Assembly (NCBI GenBank): GCA_945863875.1
Contig: CAMBBS010000034.1
Coordinates: 1 to 49,507, forward strand
DNA: 49,507 nucleotides
Direction of reading: 5' to 3'
Origin: Desulfopila aestuarii DSM 18488
Lineage (GTDB): Bacteria; Desulfobacterota; Desulfobulbia; Desulfobulbales; Desulfocapsaceae
The first letter of the stretch is position 1, and each line of letters opens with the position of its first letter. The notes beneath the pieces were generated by a model. It had not been told where the DNA came from and did no database searches. It worked only from the letters and a program-made list of their open reading frames with translations. The position numbers and the translations under genes are program-made. Below are positions 16,235 through 25,025 of the stretch, piece by piece.

Positions 16235-18583
16235 ATGAATACAAACAGATACCCACTTGCCCCCATATATGATGCCGAAGCAGACGTCAGTCTCTTTCTT
16301 GATGCCATAACGGCCCGCGGCCTCCAGCCCTTTGCCGGAGAAGATACCAGCGTCGGCATGGAATACGAGCTGCAGGTGGCCGTTGAGGGTGATCATCAGG
16401 ATGTCGACCTGGCGGCAACCATCCGCAATTCCAACTATTTTAAAAATATCACAAAGCGTACCACGCGCGGCGATTTACCACCCGCCTGCCTCGATTCGCT
16501 GAAAGGTTTCCTCTACAGCAACGATACGGGTGTGTGGGAAAACAGCTGGGTTCGCTTCCCTGAATATCGCTTGACCCCGTGGACCCGAAAACTGCTTGCC
16601 CGGGATTTTCTGGCCGACAAAAGCATCCTCCATCCCCGACAGCGAAGCGATGTACAGAGATTTCGCTGCATGCACAAGGGAGAGACCCACCTGCGGCTGC
16701 CGATCAGTTACCTGCTTAAGCTTTCTCTGGCTAATGTCATAAGTGTCGACGATTCTCTTTCGCCGGTCCTCTTTAAGACCGGTAAAAGTTTAATGGACAA
16801 CTATATCAGCGACAATACCTCGCCGGAGGTCCTCAGCTTCACTATTCCCACGGCGGCACAGGGCAAAATTGGCGATCTTGCCGCAGCAGAAACGGCCAGA
16901 ACCCTGCTTTTCAGCCAACTGCTCATCCAATATGCCAACAAAAGTTTCGGCCTCGAGGCGTCTGGGCAGAAATGCCTGCTCTACTGCGCACCCCATGCAC
17001 CATTGCGGCAAAAACAGCTCAACGAAGTGGTGCCGGACGGCTTCTATCGCCATCTGTTTATGAGCCCCTGCCTGTCAGGTTGGGATAAAGGTGAAGAAAA
17101 GCATCGCTACATGGAGATCTGTCACAAAACCCTCTCCCGCAGCCAGTTGAACACCATCGGCAAGCTAAAGGATGCCGGCATCATCACCAACAACTTAGTC
17201 GTTCTGCCGAATACCTCGAACACCTGCTTGGCCAACAACGGCACCCATGTCTCCCTTGGCAGCCGGCTGCTGACCTCGCTGGCCACTGATCGGGAATCGA
17301 TGTTTACCCCCGGGGTGGAAAAATATTACGGCGATCTGGTCATCAAGATCGTCGAACACTTCCTGCCGCTGTTCGTCAACACCTACAGCGCCGCCCCCTA
17401 CCGCCTTGATTTTGCCGACTTTCATCCGGAAAAGGTACTTGGTTTCTTACCCCATGAACTCGATTACACGCACCTGCGCATGATCTGGCGAAGGTGGAAG
17501 AAAAAAGCCGATATCAGCTTTCTTGGCCGGACTATTACCCCCTTTGGCCCGCGCTGGCTCGACCGAACTCTCGCCGACCTGCTTGGTCTGAAAGGCGACC
17601 TGGTGCCGGACTTCCGTCTCATCGACTATCTGGTCACCCTGCTGTCCACTGAGATCTGTCCCGGATTGAATGGAACACCGGGCAATCACGAACGTCTAAA
17701 GGCCGAACTTTCCGAGATGGGCATTTTTGATCCGCGAATGTCCATCTACCTTCTTTACCGGCAGCGTCTCTTCGCCTCTTCCGGCTACGCCGGATTCGAG
17801 GGACGGAGTTACTCTCTTTTCCACAGTCTGGGTGAAGATATGGCGGAAGCGGTGGGCCTGCAGAATCTGGTGACCGCTCTGGCCTGTCGATATATCCAGG
17901 AAGGCCGGGTCCACCATCATGATATCCCGGACCAGCCGTCTATTGAAAGCGAACGGCGGCAGATTTTCTTTGCCGGCGCCGTCGGCATCCCGACTTTTTA
18001 TGTGCGCGCCGAAACCGGCAACAGACTGCTGCGCAAGATTCTCACCCATGTGCAGACCCAGCGCAACAGCCTGCGATACAAAGGATATGTCCGCGTAAAA
18101 ATAGACGATTACAACCTTGCCCTGCTGCACATACTCGAATCCGATGGGGCGGCGCTCATCGAACAGCTGGGGCTTGCACCGCAGATGCAGTCCCTGCGCA
18201 GACGCCTGACCGACAGCACGGCTTCGACCTACGCCAAGATCATGACCGCCGTCCAAGGAGAACTGCCGCGACGACGCACGCCGATGAAAGTTTCCGCCGG
18301 CGAGTTCAATGCGGCCACAGAACGCTATTACCGCACCGGGCTGAAACAAAAGCATCTCAGCGAATCCATTGCGGTTTTTATTGATGACTGCAAGCGCCTG
18401 GAGCGCCTTGAAGACCCGCACTTCAAACAGGTCATGGCCGCAATAGGCCAGGACATCACCGCTGCCGATTTTATAGCAGCACATCAGGAAACACTGATCC
18501 GGGAGACCGCCGGGCCGGAAATCCTGCTGCACATGCTGCGCCTTAACCTGGCCATTATCAACCACGAACGCAACTCCAACTAA
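16235..18583 (+). CDS. Large uncharacterised protein, first gene of a lipid-type operon
   Basis: I do not recognise this 782-residue family. The protein looks soluble: no signal peptide and no membrane helix. Near residues 41-50 a GMEYELQV motif resembles the substrate/ATP-site start of glutamate-cysteine-ligase-like enzymes. Other notable blocks are THLRLPISYLLKLSLANV (near 155-172), SDNTSPEVLSF (near 191), and NTSNTCLANNGTHVSLGSR (near 325-345). These look like conserved catalytic patches, but assigning a reaction would be a guess. The stop is 15 bases before a phosphatidylserine-decarboxylase-like gene, so the two are co-transcribed and probably act in one pathway. The start at 16235 has only a weak GGGGA upstream, inside competing hairpins (16202-16233). 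Codon use and GC look like the neighbours. Confidence 0.8.
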   Translation: MNTNRYPLAPIYDAEADVSLFLDAITARGLQPFAGEDTSVGMEYELQVAVEGDHQDVDLAATIRNSNYFKNITKRTTRGDLPPACLDSLKGFLYSNDTGVWENSWVRFPEYRLTPWTRKLLARDFLADKSILHPRQRSDVQRFRCMHKGETHLRLPISYLLKLSLANVISVDDSLSPVLFKTGKSLMDNYISDNTSPEVLSFTIPTAAQGKIGDLAAAETARTLLFSQLLIQYANKSFGLEASGQKCLLYCAPHAPLRQKQLNEVVPDGFYRHLFMSPCLSGWDKGEEKHRYMEICHKTLSRSQLNTIGKLKDAGIITNNLVVLPNTSNTCLANNGTHVSLGSRLLTSLATDRESMFTPGVEKYYGDLVIKIVEHFLPLFVNTYSAAPYRLDFADFHPEKVLGFLPHELDYTHLRMIWRRWKKKADISFLGRTITPFGPRWLDRTLADLLGLKGDLVPDFRLIDYLVTLLSTEICPGLNGTPGNHERLKAELSEMGIFDPRMSIYLLYRQRLFASSGYAGFEGRSYSLFHSLGEDMAEAVGLQNLVTALACRYIQEGRVHHHDIPDQPSIESERRQIFFAGAVGIPTFYVRAETGNRLLRKILTHVQTQRNSLRYKGYVRVKIDDYNLALLHILESDGAALIEQLGLAPQMQSLRRRLTDSTASTYAKIMTAVQGELPRRRTPMKVSAGEFNAATERYYRTGLKQKHLSESIAVFIDDCKRLERLEDPHFKQVMAAIGQDITAADFIAAHQETLIRETAGPEILLHMLRLNLAIINHERNSN

Positions 18584-18598
18584 GATGGCATTTTCCCT

Positions 18599-19624
18599 AT
18601 GACTCTTTCAACCATGCCGCACCAGTATATAGACAGAAACTCCCTGCAGGTTATTACCGAAAAACCAATTGCCGACCGTAGTATACAATTTCTCTATACG
18701 ACGCTGCGAGAAAACGCTCCGGCGATGTTCCGGGCCCTGACCTCGGGGCGAATGTCCAGTCTGCTGGGTTATTTTCACTACGATATGCCGGGAAAAAACC
18801 GGAACTGCGGCAAGGATCTTTTCAATCGTTTTGGCGCTGATTGGCAGGAATGTATCAACCCGGTCGGGTTCTACGATTCCCACCGCAAATTTTTTGAGCG
18901 GCAGATTCGCTATTGGGAAACCAGGCCGATGAACCGGAAACAGACGACGATAGTCTCTCCAGCCGACTCGCGGCTCCTGATCGGCAGTTTTACCGAGACC
19001 TCTACTCTTTTTATCAAGGACAAATTTTTTGATCTAGCGGAACTGCTGGGGCCGGACACTTCCTGGCATCGCCGCTTTCTCGGCGGGGATTTTGCGGTCT
19101 TTCGGCTCACCCCGGATAAATACCACTATAATCATGTGCCGGTGGATGGCCGGGTGGTCGCCATCTACAACGTCGACGGCCGCTACCATTCATGCAACCC
19201 ATCCGCGCTCATCACCACCGCCTCCCTTTACTCAAAAAACAGAAGGGTGGTGACCATCATCGACACCGATGTTCCCGGGGGAACCGCGATTGGCCTGGTG
19301 GCGATGGTGGAAATTGTCGCGCTGATGATCGGCGACATCGTCCAGGCCTACAGCGAAGAGCGTTACGACCATCCCCAGGATATCCGTCCGGGGCAAATGG
19401 TCAAAAGGGGCTGTCCAAAATCTCTTTTTCGGCCCGGCAGTTCGACCGACGTCGTCATCTTTGAACCGGGGCGGATTGCTTTTGCCGAGGATCTGGTCAA
19501 CAACTCACAACGCCGTGATGTACAAAGCAGATTTACCAGCGGCTATAATCGGCCCCTGGTTGAAACCGATGTCGCGGCACGTTCCTCCATCGCCGAACCA
19601 TTGCGGCAAACACAACAATTTTAA
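18599..19624 (+). CDS. Phosphatidylserine-decarboxylase-like protein
   Basis: The 341-residue protein carries the three family landmarks in order: SPADSRLL with D123 (the conserved aspartate of P-A-D-G), LTPDKYHYNHVPVDGRV with H176/H179 (the catalytic histidine region), and FRPGSST with the self-cleavage site between G280 and S281, which would generate the pyruvoyl group. All three catalytic positions are thus kept, though the motif is GSS rather than the LGST of classical enzymes and P-A-D-G is P-A-D-S. It should process itself into two chains and decarboxylate a serine-type head group or a related amino acid. It lies 15 bases after the 782-residue gene and 15 bases before an Lgt-like gene, which points to dedicated lipid chemistry rather than the housekeeping enzyme. 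Confidence 0.85.
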   Translation: MTLSTMPHQYIDRNSLQVITEKPIADRSIQFLYTTLRENAPAMFRALTSGRMSSLLGYFHYDMPGKNRNCGKDLFNRFGADWQECINPVGFYDSHRKFFERQIRYWETRPMNRKQTTIVSPADSRLLIGSFTETSTLFIKDKFFDLAELLGPDTSWHRRFLGGDFAVFRLTPDKYHYNHVPVDGRVVAIYNVDGRYHSCNPSALITTASLYSKNRRVVTIIDTDVPGGTAIGLVAMVEIVALMIGDIVQAYSEERYDHPQDIRPGQMVKRGCPKSLFRPGSSTDVVIFEPGRIAFAEDLVNNSQRRDVQSRFTSGYNRPLVETDVAARSSIAEPLRQTQQF

Positions 19625-19639
19625 GAGAGGGAGACAGTC

Positions 19640-20689
19640 ATGAACGATCTACTTTTCCTGTTCGGCCTCGGTTTTGTTCTGGCCCATTTTCTTGGTTGGG
19701 GCTTCAAACATCTGCCGGGTGAGCGCTGGCAGATGCTCGCCGTAGTCCCGGTGAGAAAAGGAGGCGATGACCACTGGCAGGGTGCGAACCTGACCTATTA
19801 CGGTTTTTTTATCGCCACAAGTCAGCTCATCGCCCTGGCGCTTCTTCTTATCCTGCTCGGCGCGATGGGACTGTCGATCCCCGCAACCATGCTCGCAATC
19901 CTGCTTGTACTGGCCTGCTGTATTCCGGCGGCCCGGCTAATGGCCATGCTCGTCGAGAAAAAACGCCATACCTTTACCATCGGCGGCGCCTCCTTTATCG
20001 GCATCCTGCTCGCCCCCTGGTCTATTCAGCTGAGCAACAGTATACTTCCGGCAAACCATGCCGAGCTGCCGCTCATCCCCGTCCTTGCCGCCATGGCCAT
20101 TGCCTACACACTCGGCGAAGGGCTCGGCAGACTTGGCTGTATCAGTTACGGCTGCTGCTATGGCAAACCGCTCAAAAATTGTAATAAGCTGCTACAATGG
20201 CTCTTTGGCCGGATTAATTTCATCTTTTACGGCACAACCAAAAAAGTCGCCTACGAAGCAGAGCTGGCCGGCGAAAAACTGATCCCCATCCAGGCCATCA
20301 CCTGTGTGCTGTACACCTTTGGCGCTCTTGTCGGCAGTTATCTCTTTCTTGTCGGCCTGTTCACACCGGCACTTCTCTTCACCATCGCCCTGACCCAGCT
20401 CTGGCGTATTCTCTCCGAGACCATGCGCGCTGATTTTCGAGGGTTCGGCAACATTTCCGCCTATCAGAAAATGGGCATCCTCAGCGTGCTGTACATCTTC
20501 GGCGTGATCTATTTTGTCCATGCCGCCCCCTATTCCGATCCGGAGATCCTCAACGGCATAGGTGTTTTATGGAATCCTTCGGTGATCATCGGCCTGCAAC
20601 TCCTCTGGCTCGTTTTCTTTTATACCTTCGGCCGCAGCACCGTCACGACGTCGACGATTTCCTTTGCGCTTATCAGAAAACATATCTGA
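19640..20689 (+). CDS. Lgt-like (prolipoprotein diacylglyceryl transferase family) membrane protein
   Basis: The 349-residue protein has about seven to eight hydrophobic segments and Lgt-type motifs in order: LTYYGFFIA (near 51-59), FTIGGASFIGILLAP (near 112-126), and GEGLGRLGCISYGCCYG (159-175), which corresponds to the Lgt signature G-R-x-G-N-F with the asparagine replaced by cysteine. Classical Lgt is about 260-290 residues and moves diacylglyceryl from phosphatidylglycerol to lipobox cysteines. The extra length, the CC pair and the altered signature suggest a paralogue with another acceptor. Ribosome site GAGAGGGAG precedes the start, and the stop overlaps the next start codon by one base. 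The neighbours (decarboxylase-like and exported protein) support a membrane-lipid task. Confidence 0.8.
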   Translation: MNDLLFLFGLGFVLAHFLGWGFKHLPGERWQMLAVVPVRKGGDDHWQGANLTYYGFFIATSQLIALALLLILLGAMGLSIPATMLAILLVLACCIPAARLMAMLVEKKRHTFTIGGASFIGILLAPWSIQLSNSILPANHAELPLIPVLAAMAIAYTLGEGLGRLGCISYGCCYGKPLKNCNKLLQWLFGRINFIFYGTTKKVAYEAELAGEKLIPIQAITCVLYTFGALVGSYLFLVGLFTPALLFTIALTQLWRILSETMRADFRGFGNISAYQKMGILSVLYIFGVIYFVHAAPYSDPEILNGIGVLWNPSVIIGLQLLWLVFFYTFGRSTVTTSTISFALIRKHI

Positions 20690-21429
20690 TGTTTGCAGCC
20701 GGATATACCACAAGGCGTTTTTTAACCTTACGCCGTGTTCTATGTACCCTGTTGCTGCTTATTTTTCCTTTCACTGTTCAAGGACAGGTCACTCCCGCTC
20801 CTGTGCACAGCTACCGTGAGACAGTGGACAATGCATCCACTTACTTTTACTGGCGGATGGAAGAAAACGGGCAACAGAGAATAATTTTCGTCCAGGAGAA
20901 AAACAAAACCTTTGTCATATCTTGTTCAGATAACGGTGAGACCAGACGGTACCAGGTCAAGGACAGTAACATTCACCACGACATACTGGCTGAAAGGCAG
21001 GATGACGAATTGAAAATTTCCGGCATTCGCCATGGCAAAGCGTATAGTGAGACGGTAAAGCTTGATAAACGACCATGGTACCAGGCGCTCTCGTATTCCC
21101 TGAGGACGTTTCTTGAATCGGAGGACGGCACAATGACGTTCTGGACGATTCGCAACGATACCTTGAAAGTCACCAGCCTGCAGGCTGAAAAAGAAGGCGA
21201 GGAAGAGATTCTCGTCCATGGCAAAAAAATAGCCGCCCACAGGGTAGTGCTACGCGCGGACGGCTTTTATGCGTCCTTCTGGCATGGTACCTACTGGTAC
21301 AGAAAGGGCGATATGCTCTTTCTCATGTACCGAAGTGTCCATGGTCCGCCGGGGACTGCGGAAACCGTCGTGGAGCTGCTGGAAGAAGCTGCGGTACCAG
21401 GAAAATTTCTTTTTACCGACGGACAATAA
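20689..21429 (+). CDS. Exported protein of unknown function
   Basis: The ATG at 20689 shares one base with the stop of the Lgt-like gene, so translation is probably coupled. The 246-residue product has a signal peptide (RRFLTLRRVLCTLLLLIFPF, cleavage near QG-QVT), no lipobox cysteine at the cleavage site, and no further membrane helix, so it should be periplasmic. The mature part is rich in beta-type sequence, with blocks YFYWRMEENGQQ, FASFWHGTYWYRKGDMLFLMY-like aromatic runs near 195-216, and GPPGTAETVVELLEE near 220. It resembles lipid- or polysaccharide-handling beta-sheet proteins in general shape only. I cannot name the family. As the last gene of the four, it may receive or carry the product of the membrane enzymes. 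Confidence 0.75.
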   Translation: MFAAGYTTRRFLTLRRVLCTLLLLIFPFTVQGQVTPAPVHSYRETVDNASTYFYWRMEENGQQRIIFVQEKNKTFVISCSDNGETRRYQVKDSNIHHDILAERQDDELKISGIRHGKAYSETVKLDKRPWYQALSYSLRTFLESEDGTMTFWTIRNDTLKVTSLQAEKEGEEEILVHGKKIAAHRVVLRADGFYASFWHGTYWYRKGDMLFLMYRSVHGPPGTAETVVELLEEAAVPGKFLFTDGQ

Positions 21430-21452
21430 AATTTTAGCTTTGAAGCGTTACG

Positions 21453-23339
21453 TCAACGATCCGCCTCTGGCTCCTCGACAAACTTGGCCTCCAGGTAGAT
21501 CATCGTGCCCTGGGAAACCGCCTTTACCTCATAATTGAGGCTGTTAAAAAGTTTCACCATCCGTTTGTTCTCTTTTGCTGTATAGGCGGTGAGACCCTTC
21601 ATGCCGTTTCCCTTGGCCGCCTCGGCCAATTTTTGAATAAGGATTGACGACAAGCCCTTTCCCTGCCAGTCTTTTTCGACGGAAAAGGCGATCTCCGCCA
21701 TCTCGGTTTCCGGATTGAGGTAGTACTCGCCAACGGCAAGAATCCGCTCATAACCGGACTGTCCTTCAACGGCGACGATGGTCATATCCTTGTGGTAATC
21801 GATGATAAAAGTGCGCTCGATCTGTTTGCTGACAAAACTTTTTTTCTCGTGGAAAAATCTGGAGATGACATCGGTACTGTCCAGTCGGTAATAGTGCTCC
21901 TGGATACCTCGCTCATCGATCAGCTTCACCGGTCTGAAGGTGATCTTCTTTCGATCAACGATTCTCGTCTCCTCAAGCATAAGAGGATAGACCGAGCGCA
22001 TTTCCTCACGCAGGGTTCGCTCCGGTCCGAGCAGGCCGAGTGTTTTTGCCTCGTCGAATAACTGGTCGCGGAAATCGGGATGGGCGATGGTGATCAGGGA
22101 CAGAGCCCTTTCCTGAATACTCTTGCCAAAGAGATTAACCGAGCCGAACTCCGTCACCACGTACTGCACCTCGCTGCGCGGCACGACCACCGCCTTGTTC
22201 TGCAGCATCGGCACGATACGGCTCTGTCTGCCGTCATCCCTTGTCGAGGTGAGCATCAGGATCGACTTGCCCTTTTTCGACATCGCCGCACCCCGGAAAA
22301 AATCGAGGATCCCGGTGACTCCGGAAAAGTAATTAAAGGGCAGTGCATCGGCGGCCACCTGGCCGGTGAGATCGATCTCCCGGGCCGTATTCATTGCCAC
22401 CATTTTCCTGTTTTTAGCTATTTTCCGAGGATCATTGACATACTTGGAAGGATGAAACTCGACGGCGGTATTATAATCGAGCAAATCGTAGAGATCCTGA
22501 TTGCCGATGGCATTACTGCAGATAATCTTGCCGTTGTTAAAGCCTTTTTTCCGGTTAGTGACCACGCCCATGGCCATAAGCTTCATGACCGTATTCGTTA
22601 CATACTGGGTATGAATGCCCAGATCATTTTTACCCAACAACGCCTCGATATTGGCTTCAGACGTCCCCCCAAGCGACATCTGCATCGTCGAGCCATCATC
22701 CACCAGCCGCGAGACATAGCGGGCTATCTTGCCGGCGGATTTAACATCCGGATAGTGACCGATCTCGATCAGGTTTTCATCATGCTCGACAAAATAATCG
22801 ATATCGTTGACGTGGATCGAACTCCTGCCCAGCACCCGCGGCATCTTACTGTTCACCTGGGCGATAACCAGATCCGCGCCAGCCGCAGCCGAAGCGGTTA
22901 CATCAACGGAGATGCCCAGGCTCATCCAGCCGAAATCATCCGGGGGAGAGACCTGAATGAGGGCGACCTGGATGGGCAGCATTTTCGATTTGATCAGCTT
23001 GTGGACATCGGAAAGGTTGATGGGGGTGATAAAACGCAGATCCCCCTTGAAACTGTTCGAGTTGGCCGAACCCAGATAAAAAGAGCGAATATTGAGATTC
23101 TGGGATTTCGATTTTTCGGCAATCTTCGACAGTGAGGTACTTTCCCCGCTGAACATTCGAACAATTTCAAGATCAGTGAAGGTGAGACTGGCGTCAGCCA
23201 GCCCTTTTACCAGCCGTTGCGGTTCACCGCACGACGAGCCGATAAAGATTCGCTGCCCCGATTGAATCTTGGCAATGGCGTCTTCAACAGACAGCTTGTT
23301 TCTCTGATAGTTATCCGCCCAATATCCTGACTCACGCAT
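21453..23339 (-). CDS. Acetyl-CoA hydrolase/transferase fused to a GNAT acetyltransferase domain
   Basis: The first 460 residues are a CoA-transferase family I-type fold (IGSSCGEPQRLVKGL at the start; YVVTEFGSVNLFGKS and AHPDFRDQLF near the end). The last 150 residues are a GNAT domain with the acetyl-CoA loop DWQGKGLSSILIQ and a preceding AEIAFSVE strand. Such fusions occur in deltaproteobacteria, and their substrates are not known to me. The active-site segment reads QVAADALPFNYFSGVTGILD, where the 817-2142 enzyme has QVSSESCGTRHISGTGGQLD. The glutamate is thus replaced by aspartate, and the GGQ is lost. The start was set at 23339 because GGGAG lies eight bases upstream; longer in-frame starts lack a site. 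It could couple acyl-CoA level to protein acetylation. Confidence 0.87.
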   Translation of the reverse strand: MRESGYWADNYQRNKLSVEDAIAKIQSGQRIFIGSSCGEPQRLVKGLADASLTFTDLEIVRMFSGESTSLSKIAEKSKSQNLNIRSFYLGSANSNSFKGDLRFITPINLSDVHKLIKSKMLPIQVALIQVSPPDDFGWMSLGISVDVTASAAAGADLVIAQVNSKMPRVLGRSSIHVNDIDYFVEHDENLIEIGHYPDVKSAGKIARYVSRLVDDGSTMQMSLGGTSEANIEALLGKNDLGIHTQYVTNTVMKLMAMGVVTNRKKGFNNGKIICSNAIGNQDLYDLLDYNTAVEFHPSKYVNDPRKIAKNRKMVAMNTAREIDLTGQVAADALPFNYFSGVTGILDFFRGAAMSKKGKSILMLTSTRDDGRQSRIVPMLQNKAVVVPRSEVQYVVTEFGSVNLFGKSIQERALSLITIAHPDFRDQLFDEAKTLGLLGPERTLREEMRSVYPLMLEETRIVDRKKITFRPVKLIDERGIQEHYYRLDSTDVISRFFHEKKSFVSKQIERTFIIDYHKDMTIVAVEGQSGYERILAVGEYYLNPETEMAEIAFSVEKDWQGKGLSSILIQKLAEAAKGNGMKGLTAYTAKENKRMVKLFNSLNYEVKAVSQGTMIYLEAKFVEEPEADR

Positions 23340-23606
23340 CAGATCACTCCCTTGTCGAGATTTATTTAATTCTTGTCCTTGCCTAAAAGAAGTCCAGGAG
23401 AAGATCATTAAACTGTATTGGTTCCTGGCCCGTTAATCAAGACTGCTTATCCTTCATTCCTTTTTTTCGTGGTTTACGTAAAATCACATATTTCCGGTTT
23501 ATTTCCTACATATTTCCATACACCCGGACAAAAACCATTTGCCTGCAGCGTATTTATTCTGATAGGTTGCAGTGAGGCAACTCCCCCATCGGAAAAAGGC
23601 TCAAGA

Positions 23607-24965
23607 TTGAAGACGCCACTGGAAACAATATTGCTGTTTGGTCTGTCTGCTGCCGAAAAGACCCTTGTCAAACGGCTGGTGTCGTCCTTTGAAATTGACC
23701 TGGTGCCGCTTTCCATCCGCACCATTCGTCATTTCGTCCAACGCTTTCCCGAAAAAAAAATCTGCCTGATAATCATGCATGTCGATGCAGAACATCCTCG
23801 ACCGGACCGGGTCATTCGACTGATCCGCGATTTTGTCGGCCCTTTCGTCCCCTTTCTCCTTCTTGTGCCGGAAGCAAAAGAAAGGGAGATTAAAAAATAT
23901 CTCGATGCCGGTGCCGATGATTTTATGGATATCCCCCTCAATGAGGATAGATTCGCCATAAGTTTCCTGATTCTGCTTGAGATGGGCCAGGCCGAAACCC
24001 GGCCACAGGCGAGAACGCCTAGGGCACCAGTCGACGACGCACAGCCCGATCGTGACGTCCTTAACCGGCAGGTGGGCTTCAACCGACTGATCGTCTATTT
24101 CCAAGAGGGCTTGAGCTACTTTGCGCCGAAATCTCTCATCAAGAGAGTACGCCCGGAAAAAATCTCAGACCGATGGGAGCAGGTGCGACTCCTTGGCTCC
24201 GGCGGCTTCGGTGTTGTCTGGCTGGTAAAAGAAATCGGCAGCGGCAGGCTGGCGGTGGCCAAGACACCCCACTCGGCGCAGATGAACATCAGGGTCCTGC
24301 GCTCGGCCGCCATTCTCAAGAGACTGGTGCACCACCCGAATATCGTGCAGCTGCTGGAAATCGTCAAAGACGGTGGTAAGTTTATTATGATCCAGGAATA
24401 CGTCGAAGGCTCGACGCTGCAGCAGTTACTGGAACAGGGCATTTCACCCCTGGACAGGGAGGCCATCTTTCTGCAGCTCGTCTCGGTCATTTCCTATGCC
24501 CATAAACATAAAATCCTGCACCGGGACATCAAACCAGAAAACATCATCATCAGCAAGAGCGGACGGCTCAAGCTGCTTGATTTCGGTATCGCCCGGGACC
24601 TTTCCTGGCAGAGTCCGGGTACGGGTTCCGAAGGCACCGTCAATTTTATGCCGCCGGAACAGTTCGAGGGTCGAAGCTGCATCGCCAGCGACGTCTGGGC
24701 CCTGGGCGTCATCCTCTACATCTTTGCCACCAATGCCGTGCCCTATTTCCAGCTGAACGACAAATACCCTCTGGATATCGACACCACCTTGGAAAGCAGG
24801 GCTCCGCGCAAAATCAACCCCCAGCTCGACATCAATCTTGAGCGCATCATCATGCGCTGCCTGCAAAAGGATCTGGAGCTGCGCTACCAGAATGCAACGG
24901 AACTGCTGGAAGATCTGCGGACCTCCCTGCCACTGTTTGGTCGGGGGGAATTGCTGCCAAAATAG
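23607..24965 (+). CDS. Serine/threonine protein kinase with receiver-like N-terminal domain
   Basis: About 120 N-terminal residues resemble a response-regulator receiver (ETILLFGLSAAEKTLVKRLV, then ICLIIMHVD, then FVPFLLLVPEAKE and KYLDAGADDFMDIPL), but the usual phospho-acceptor aspartate position appears as histidine/valine (IIMHVD). From residue 190 there is a complete Hanks-type kinase: LGSGGFGVVW, the ATP lysine in VAKTPH, HRDIKPENIII, LLDFGIARD and a PPEQF activation-loop end. No membrane helix follows, so it is cytosolic. The start is uncertain: the frame is open from 23418, and no ATG occurs before the domain. TTG at 23607 has a nearby AAAAAGG and fits the domain start. It stands alone, divergent from the GNAT fusion gene. 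Confidence 0.85.
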   Translation: MKTPLETILLFGLSAAEKTLVKRLVSSFEIDLVPLSIRTIRHFVQRFPEKKICLIIMHVDAEHPRPDRVIRLIRDFVGPFVPFLLLVPEAKEREIKKYLDAGADDFMDIPLNEDRFAISFLILLEMGQAETRPQARTPRAPVDDAQPDRDVLNRQVGFNRLIVYFQEGLSYFAPKSLIKRVRPEKISDRWEQVRLLGSGGFGVVWLVKEIGSGRLAVAKTPHSAQMNIRVLRSAAILKRLVHHPNIVQLLEIVKDGGKFIMIQEYVEGSTLQQLLEQGISPLDREAIFLQLVSVISYAHKHKILHRDIKPENIIISKSGRLKLLDFGIARDLSWQSPGTGSEGTVNFMPPEQFEGRSCIASDVWALGVILYIFATNAVPYFQLNDKYPLDIDTTLESRAPRKINPQLDINLERIIMRCLQKDLELRYQNATELLEDLRTSLPLFGRGELLPK

Positions 24966-25005
24966 GGATTTTTCGTCCAGGAACGACTCGAATTCGGCAC
25001 AGCTA

Positions 25006-25025
25006 CCGGGCGTACTATTGCCCGG
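25006..25025. terminator. Hairpin between convergent kinase and transglycosylase genes
   Basis: CCGGGC (25006-25011) and GCCCGG (25020-25025) form a perfect six-base stem with an eight-base loop, overlapping the stop codon of the minus-strand gene. No T-run follows on either side, so its role as terminator is only suggested by its place. Confidence 0.3.

Noticed and set aside
22080-23135. Plus-strand frame of 351 codons inside the CoA-transferase/GNAT gene
   Set aside because: Antisense shadow with unnatural His- and Arg-rich composition and no ribosome site.
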